A DNA stretch of 60,000 bases from NCBI GenBank assembly GCA_914767715.1, contig OU612065.1, positions 33,978,001 through 34,038,000 of the forward strand, written 5' to 3'. The notes under the pieces were generated by a model. It saw nothing but the letters and a program-made list of their open reading frames with translations. It had not been told where the DNA came from and ran no database searches. Every line of letters begins with the position of its first letter. Positions within the stretch are counted from its first letter, which is position 1. Source of the DNA: Membranipora membranacea (taxonomy: Eukaryota; Bryozoa; Gymnolaemata; Cheilostomatida; Membraniporidae). The position numbers and the translations under genes are program-made. Below are positions 54,167-60,000 of the stretch, in pieces.

Positions 54167-55117
54167 TTCAATGCTGCGCACATACCACATCCGATCACTA
54201 TGTCACATGGTAAAGTTGCCGGACAGTCCCGGCATGCGAGCTCTGAGGCATTTGTTACACCGCTTTGTATGCCTTGTGTGTTATGAGACGACCACAAGAA
54301 GCACCTTCCACAATGCTGTTTTGTTGCGACGTGTTGTTGGTTGGATTGCTGTATCGTCATACTACATCTTCTCACAACACCTAGAATGTAATGCAACAGT
54401 ACTAACCGGTCCTGCCCATCCTGTTACCAATGACAGCTCGTTGTGTTTTCTCAGATCCCTTAATTGCTGTTACAAAACCAAAGCATGTAATGCACTTCAC
54501 CCATATAAATATAAAACATCTGGGCTGGACCAAGGAGGAAAAAAACTTATTGATGACACTAAAACAGAGGCCTAGTCACCCTTCCATATGCAAGCAAATC
54601 ATTTTTGTTTACAAAAAAAAAACAGTCTACACGAACAAAGTACGGAGATCCGAACCCCAAGGTTAACATTTCTAAATATATTAATAATTTCAAACTGCAG
54701 AGAGACCTAAGTGGATCCTCCATGCCACTCACTATATTGCAAGGCTTTTCCTACCACCAACTTACTAATAATAATGATCTTAATCCAAACCAGGGATCTG
54801 TGCCAAAGAACAGCTCATACATTCAGTTGAGTTAGCTCAACATTAACATCACCAAGCTCTTTGCTGGAAGCCTCTTTTGTTCACTCAGAACAGAAATGGA
54901 AAATACGATGAGAGAGCTGTATGGCCCAATAGTTCCTTTCGCTTTCATGGTTGCCGGCAAATCTGATTTCCTATCAATCATCAAAAGACCAAATAGATAA
55001 GCAGTCATTTGTTGACTACAGTGCTATTAATGTGAGCATGATAGTTTGTTGCTTATTTATTGTAATCTTTCTCCTCAGTCTAATCCTGTCCATCCTGATC
55101 TGACTTCACACTAGATT
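54167..55117. other. Upstream flank of SNAPC3
   Basis: Two overlapping + strand frames (54171-54575, 54605-54835) do not resemble known proteins. No TATA box is obvious. The 5' UTR of SNAPC3 presumably lies in its last part. Confidence 0.4.
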
Positions 55118-58100
55118 ATGGAAGAGGAGGAAGTACACAAGGACATAATTGATTCTATCTATGAGTCTGCAGAGAATACTCTCACAACTTCCGGTCTTAT
55201 CCTGGTCAAAGATTTCATCAAGAAATGGAAATACGCTCTGGCATCTGACGAACTTCTGCTGCAGAACCATGACCAAGTGCCACTGGAGTCGATAACTAAC
55301 GAAGAGAACGCTATTCCAGAGGAACTGTTAGAGGAACTGTTTATTGTTACAAGGTAGGTGGTCAGCTGACTTACAGATGAGCGTCAGCCTTTAATATCAT
55401 ACATGCTGAGTTTTACATATTACATCGTGAGCGTCTAGTGGGTAAAACATTGCAAGAGAGGTGTGTAAAAATTTTTGAACATTATGTCACGCTTAGATTT
55501 CAATGTTCGTTGCGACACAAGTTTTACTGCTAGTGATTGCCATACTTCAAGTGTATCGCTCCCTGAAGTTAGTATGATCATATGATAGCACGCATCTCAA
55601 TCTTTTTTCTAGCCCAGCTGAAAGTTTGTATTTACCTGGAATGAAGCCGCTTCATGATGTCAAGTTAGAAGATGTACCAGAGGAAGCTAAACTCAAGACT
55701 ATCAAGTTAGTTTCGTGCTAATTCAACTTTTGATGATGTTTCAGACATGGCTTAATCATAAGTAACTGCCTGACTATAACATGCATTGGTCTTTGGGTCT
55801 TTAAGCTCTGTTCATGGGTGGTGGTTCGCTTAGTGAGTTTACTTAAAGGAAGGGTTTAGAGATTTCAAATAATTCTGCGCTCCTGCCCATATTGAGGTTC
55901 ATTGTATACCCTATCTAAACAGCCAAAATTGTCTGAGCATTTCCATGTTCATATCTACATTTCCTCATGACAAGAAAATAAATATGTCAAAATATGGAGT
56001 GAACCCCAAGTAGACCAGGCCTCATTGAGGTATCAGTTATTTTCTTGACATCTCCGATATGCAAGAGTTGATAAGCTTGGTCAACCTCCAAGCATCAACA
56101 AAGCTTTAAAAGACAGACCAGGTATTATGGGTGTGACGCATAATGGCTTTGTATGTTGCACGCGGTTTCACACCATCATACAGTATGTATTAGGTTACCT
56201 GCAGCTCACATACATCCCTCATATACTAGCCTGGCCAGCCTGAGAGTCGTTTATAACATATTATTATTATTATTATTTTCTTTATTGTTGGTGTCATGAC
56301 AATTTGATACCTGTGTATGTAACTGGGTTGTTCTAGCTTATGACTCGGTGAGCTGATAGTTTTCCTTTGTTCATAATATACTGTTACATTAGTTAAACCA
56401 ACAACAACAGAGCTACCCAATGGTCCTAAAACGCCAAAATTATTCACTGAATGCTCTAAGAATCTTCTCTTATTTTGATTAGGCACACACAGCAGGCGAG
56501 GAAACTAAAAACTGAAAGAAATGTACCAGATTATTCAATACGTAGCGTCATGGAATCTACCTTCAGAACTGATGAAAACCTGGTAAAAATATTATTTCTG
56601 ATGTTCTAAGAGGGAAAAAATAAGGAAAAGTTGGGCCATGTATTTGTACTATATGGTCAGCAGGAGAGATTGTGTATGTTACTTGTCAAAGTTGATCATA
56701 CGTTGCTTTGATCTGGCAATCACCTGTATAGTTTGCACATTGAAACAAGAGAAGCTGACTGTGATAATCCAAAGGCTGATGTGTTTAGTTAAATATAGCA
56801 TAATCATGATTTTAAAAGTTTGACCGTTAAACTACACATTTATGTAAGCTGATTAAAAAGTCGAGTATGCTCTGTGATAGTTTCAATGCAACAAGTTTTT
56901 TACACACTGTAAATGTCTTTTTACAACAGGCCCACAAGCATGCTAGAATCAGAGCCGAAAGAGACTTGTTGAAAACTACCAAAGAAGACGGGACGCTGAT
57001 AAAAGGCACCAAAAAGGAAATAGATGTACCTGAGGCTATAGTAGAACTTGTGTATACCAAAGGGCAGGACAAATTCCCCGATAAAGCAATACAGGTTAGG
57101 TGATGCACTGAAAGGTTTGGTATTCAGCTAGATATATTAATATTGAGATACCTTCTTGGCAACTGGATCAGGGCTTGTTAGCATAGGTACATGCACTATC
57201 TCCACAGCACAGTACAAACTAGTCAATTAAGGCCAGCATATCCCTGCATTAAAGGCAGTTAGGAACCGCTCTTCAACAATTTGATAGCTTTGCCAAGGTA
57301 GCCTGTAGTGGTCATATTTAGAAATAAGAAGGTGTTTTATTCTTACATTACATGTGTGGGGACATAATTCCTATTCTGACCTATGAGCTAAAGTGAAAAA
57401 GTGAATAGCACAGTGTTGTTGCGTCATGAGGAATGCACTGAATTGGAGAAGACACTGAGCCTGTAACAAATTGCAAATGATTTCCAGTCTAGAGTATTTA
57501 TATGTTTATGATGCTTCCTCACTGCTTTTGATGCAGGGATTTGTTTCCTTAATTGACTAAGGTTCAAGACACTGATAGTAAAAAATGTGCAAACGCATAG
57601 AATAACTAACCCTGCAGGTGTGAAATGGACAAGTGACTATTACCTTACCTCCTTTTGTAGAGAACACGACAAACACATATTCACATGGTTACAGAGAATA
57701 CGCTGGCCAGCCTGAGGGATGTGATAGTCTGTGATAAGGAGGGACAGATACCAGGAGACTTCAGTGAATCTCCTGACCAGGTACACAGCTCTAAGTCTGC
57801 CGCTGATATATTCTCCTCCGGCATGATGTTTATAGAAGATACTTTTTATCTGGACACTCGGAAGCTTTCTTCTAAAGACTACAGCAGGTAGGCTCAGAAT
57901 GTATTGATGGCGCATCCAAGCGTACATCAGTATAACATACTGATGTACTTACCTCAGTCAAGCAAATATAAACCTGTACTTACCTCAGTCAAGCAAATAT
58001 AAACCCGTGCTTACCTTAGTATAGAATGTAAACACAGCTCACTAGCTACCAGTATAGGTGATGTACTGGATATATAGGTATTACCTGCCCTTCATTATGA

Positions 58101-59448
58101 AGGTACAATTTCAATTACAAAGTGTCTGTCAGCCATATACACCAAGACAGGTGTCTGTGAGGGCCATTGATGAGTATGTAGGGTCTTTATATAAACTGTG
58201 AAATATTGAGCAGTCTACACACAGTTTTCTGCTGCAAGTTTAGCGTGAAATTGCAGAGTTGGGTTTCAGGAACTGTCCTGTTCAGTAAGGACCAAGCTAG
58301 ATGAAATTTGGCCTAGTGTCAAAACACCACAATATCTTCCTGTTAGACAAATATCCGAGATCCTGCAGGGAGGGCTTATCCCCATACATATGACATATAA
58401 CCTGATCAATGATGGTACGTATTCTATTTTTGTAGACATATAGTCCAGTGGTTGAGAAAAAAGGGCAGTACTAGAGATTACCCAATCAAGTCCATGCAAT
58501 TTGTCAAGATTGCCGATATGAAGATTCGGCTTGGTGTGCCATATGTGTACATACATCAGGGAAACTGTGAGCATATGGTACAGTTTATCGATATCAGGTA
58601 AATATATAGGCTTTTCGTGTGATTGTTCAAAATGGGATAACAAGTCATCAAATTCGGCGAAAAAGAGAGTTGTCTACCTAATGTCAGAGAGGGGACAACT
58701 GCAACAAAAAGAGTATAATAATTTGATTTAGTTGTTGATCTTGTAATGAGTCTTGGATTGACACAGTGATTATTGTATCAAGTTGTATAGCTTAAATGAT
58801 ACATTTAATGTGCTTTAATACAAATAGTGATATCGACATGAGAAACCTGAATACTATCTACTCATCTCATAAGCTCACTATTTATGTCTGTCGCTTTTGT
58901 CAAGTTCATGATTTCATGATTGACAAAAGATTATTATGCTGATTTGTGCGTGGCTTAGTTAATGGTAGCAAATAACTGCAAGTGAGATTTTTTTTAGCAT
59001 TGTATCATCCAACTCTCCTATGAGCTGTGTAATGGTATGTCACAAAATCTCACCTGCATTTGTTTTGTTGTTTGATTTGTGTGGTGCTGGGACCACCTTC
59101 ATAACATTCTACTTCACAAATCCGCTTTGAAGTTCATTTCCATAGACATGACTATGTTTATTTAATTTTTTTTGTAGGCTGGTAAACTCTGAGGACTGTC
59201 AGACTTTGGCTGCATATCCTCTACAGATCACACAACATCAGCATCGATTCTACATCTGTAAATCATGTCAGATACGCAGCGTTAGATGGATGGTTGTAAA
59301 CAGCGTCGTCTCCCCTGCCGATCCCGACCATTACTGTGACATCTGCTACAAGATGCTTCATTATAACAACAAGGGTGAAAAGATCTGTGACTTTAAGGCA
59401 TACAGATATAATGATATGATGCATAGTACTCTGTCGCTAGCCTACTGA
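55118..59448 (+). CDS. SNAPC3: SNAPC3 (snRNA-activating protein complex subunit 3, SNAP50)
   Basis: Seven exons: 55118-55353, 55613-55705, 56483-56582, 56930-57094, 57661-57887, 58436-58597 and 59178-59448. All have GT-AG borders and agreeing phases, giving 1254 nt and 417 residues, close to the roughly 410 of vertebrate SNAPC3. The ATG at 55118 is preceded six bases upstream by an in-frame TAG, so it is the start of this frame. The C-terminal half carries the family signature: SSGMMFIEDTFYLD, KIRLGVPYVYIHQGNCEH, then CKSC (355-358), CDIC (381-384) and YKMLHYNNKGEK, a zinc-binding cluster. SNAPC binds the proximal sequence element and starts Pol II and Pol III transcription of snRNA genes, in the nucleus. 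The gene is intact and sits downstream of the broken EFTUD2 copy. Confidence 0.93.
56225..56300 (-). repeat. ATT microsatellite, probable LINE 3' end
   Basis: In SNAPC3 intron 2, the - strand reads AATAAAGAAAATAATAATAA, i.e. AATAAA followed by a trinucleotide tail, like the LINE 3' ends in the ROCO introns (13375, 14045). Confidence 0.5.
57942..58030 (+). repeat. Short tandem repeat in SNAPC3 intron 5
   Basis: A unit of about 34 bp (CTTACCTCAGTCAAGCAAAT followed by ATAAACC) occurs twice, and a third time in part. Just before it, TACATCAGTATAACATACTGATGTA is a palindrome. Confidence 0.8.
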
Positions 59449-60000
59449 GATCAGTAACAGAGGGATGGCTGATTTTTACATCGGCAGACTTATAGCTATC
59501 AGGATAAATTACTGAACTGAGCATGAACAGCTCTATCCTAAACTTTTGTAATATATTATTACTGTGACAGATCAGGTAGTTCACAGGTGATCAGCGTAAT
59601 TACGTTCTCCAAAATGGATGCAGCACGGCTTGGACCTGATGGTGTTTGGGAAGGTGATCGCGGCTAGTAAGGGCCTGCCTGAACGCAGGACTACGGCGAC
59701 AATCACCTTCTGGAACAGGGCTGGCTCTGTGATAGTATGAGCCTATAGTTCAAGTTTTAATCTAAACTAGCAGAGTTCGAGTTATAATCTAAACTAGCAT
59801 TTCTTCATTTTGTGAATTTTTTCACTTCTTGTTGCAAGCGGTTAAAAAAGTAGTAGAGAGTAAATTTGAATGAGGTATTTAACTTGTTTTTCTTCTGCTT
59901 CTTTTTTTAAAATAGATAAAGAAATAACCTAATCCCTTACTCTACTATACTCTTTGACGCAATCTTTCTCATCATCTATCAAGGATTATAATATGGTGAT
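59449..60000. other. 3' flank of SNAPC3
   Basis: No further gene recognised to the window end. A hairpin (AGGTGATCGCGGC...CGGCGACAATCACCTT) lies at about 59651-59712. It could be a SINE-like piece or a foldback; I cannot assign it. Confidence 0.4.

Noticed and set aside
54171-54835. Possible upstream exons of SNAPC3
   Set aside because: The frames do not connect in phase to 55118, and an in-frame TAG lies six bases before the SNAPC3 ATG.

Overview
The window is eukaryotic, AT-rich genomic DNA from an animal. Genes are split by short GT-AG introns and bedded in transposable elements, many of them short foldback elements. A Roc-COR protein fused to a caspase, a short Gly-X-Y collagen and animal-type EFTUD2 and SNAPC3 homologues suggest an early-branching invertebrate. 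A sponge is my best guess, but that is inference. All recognised host genes are on the + strand.

Layout: (1) 1-2556, the 3' part of a non-LTR retrotransposon with an open EN-RT reading frame. (2) 2557-6200, a non-coding stretch rich in hairpins. (3) 6217-36544, one large gene for a predicted protein of about 1925 residues: an N-terminal region, an array of 16 leucine-rich-repeat (LRR) exons plus a capping LRR, a Roc GTPase, a COR domain and a complete C-terminal caspase. Thirteen LRR exons (8883-13839) are near-identical, nearly all 141 nt and all phase 2/2. They spread as units of about 375 bp and, most recently, as a three-exon block of 1131 bp. Three further LRR exons (17176, 20067, 26442) lie in larger duplications of about 2.9 and 6 kb. 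(4) 36545-40952, intergenic, no gene recognised. (5) 40953-45831, the 5' half of EFTUD2 (U5 snRNP GTPase) carrying two frameshifts and an in-frame stop, so a truncated pseudogene. (6) 46391-48488, a short collagen gene with one in-frame stop. (7) 48489-55117, intergenic and repeat-rich. (8) 55118-59448, an intact seven-exon SNAPC3 (SNAP50) gene of 417 residues.

The most interesting item is gene (3). An LRR ectodomain or sensor array that is visibly being duplicated and diversified is joined to a GTPase switch and a protease with intact catalytic His and Cys. This resembles a self-contained sensor-switch-executioner, perhaps in immunity or cell death. That role is inference from architecture. 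A single-base deletion just after the P-loop breaks the frame in this copy, so either this allele is dead or the assembly has an error there.

Identities rest on reading translated motifs by eye; no database search was run. Exon limits were set by GT-AG sites, phase agreement between neighbouring exons and domain continuity.
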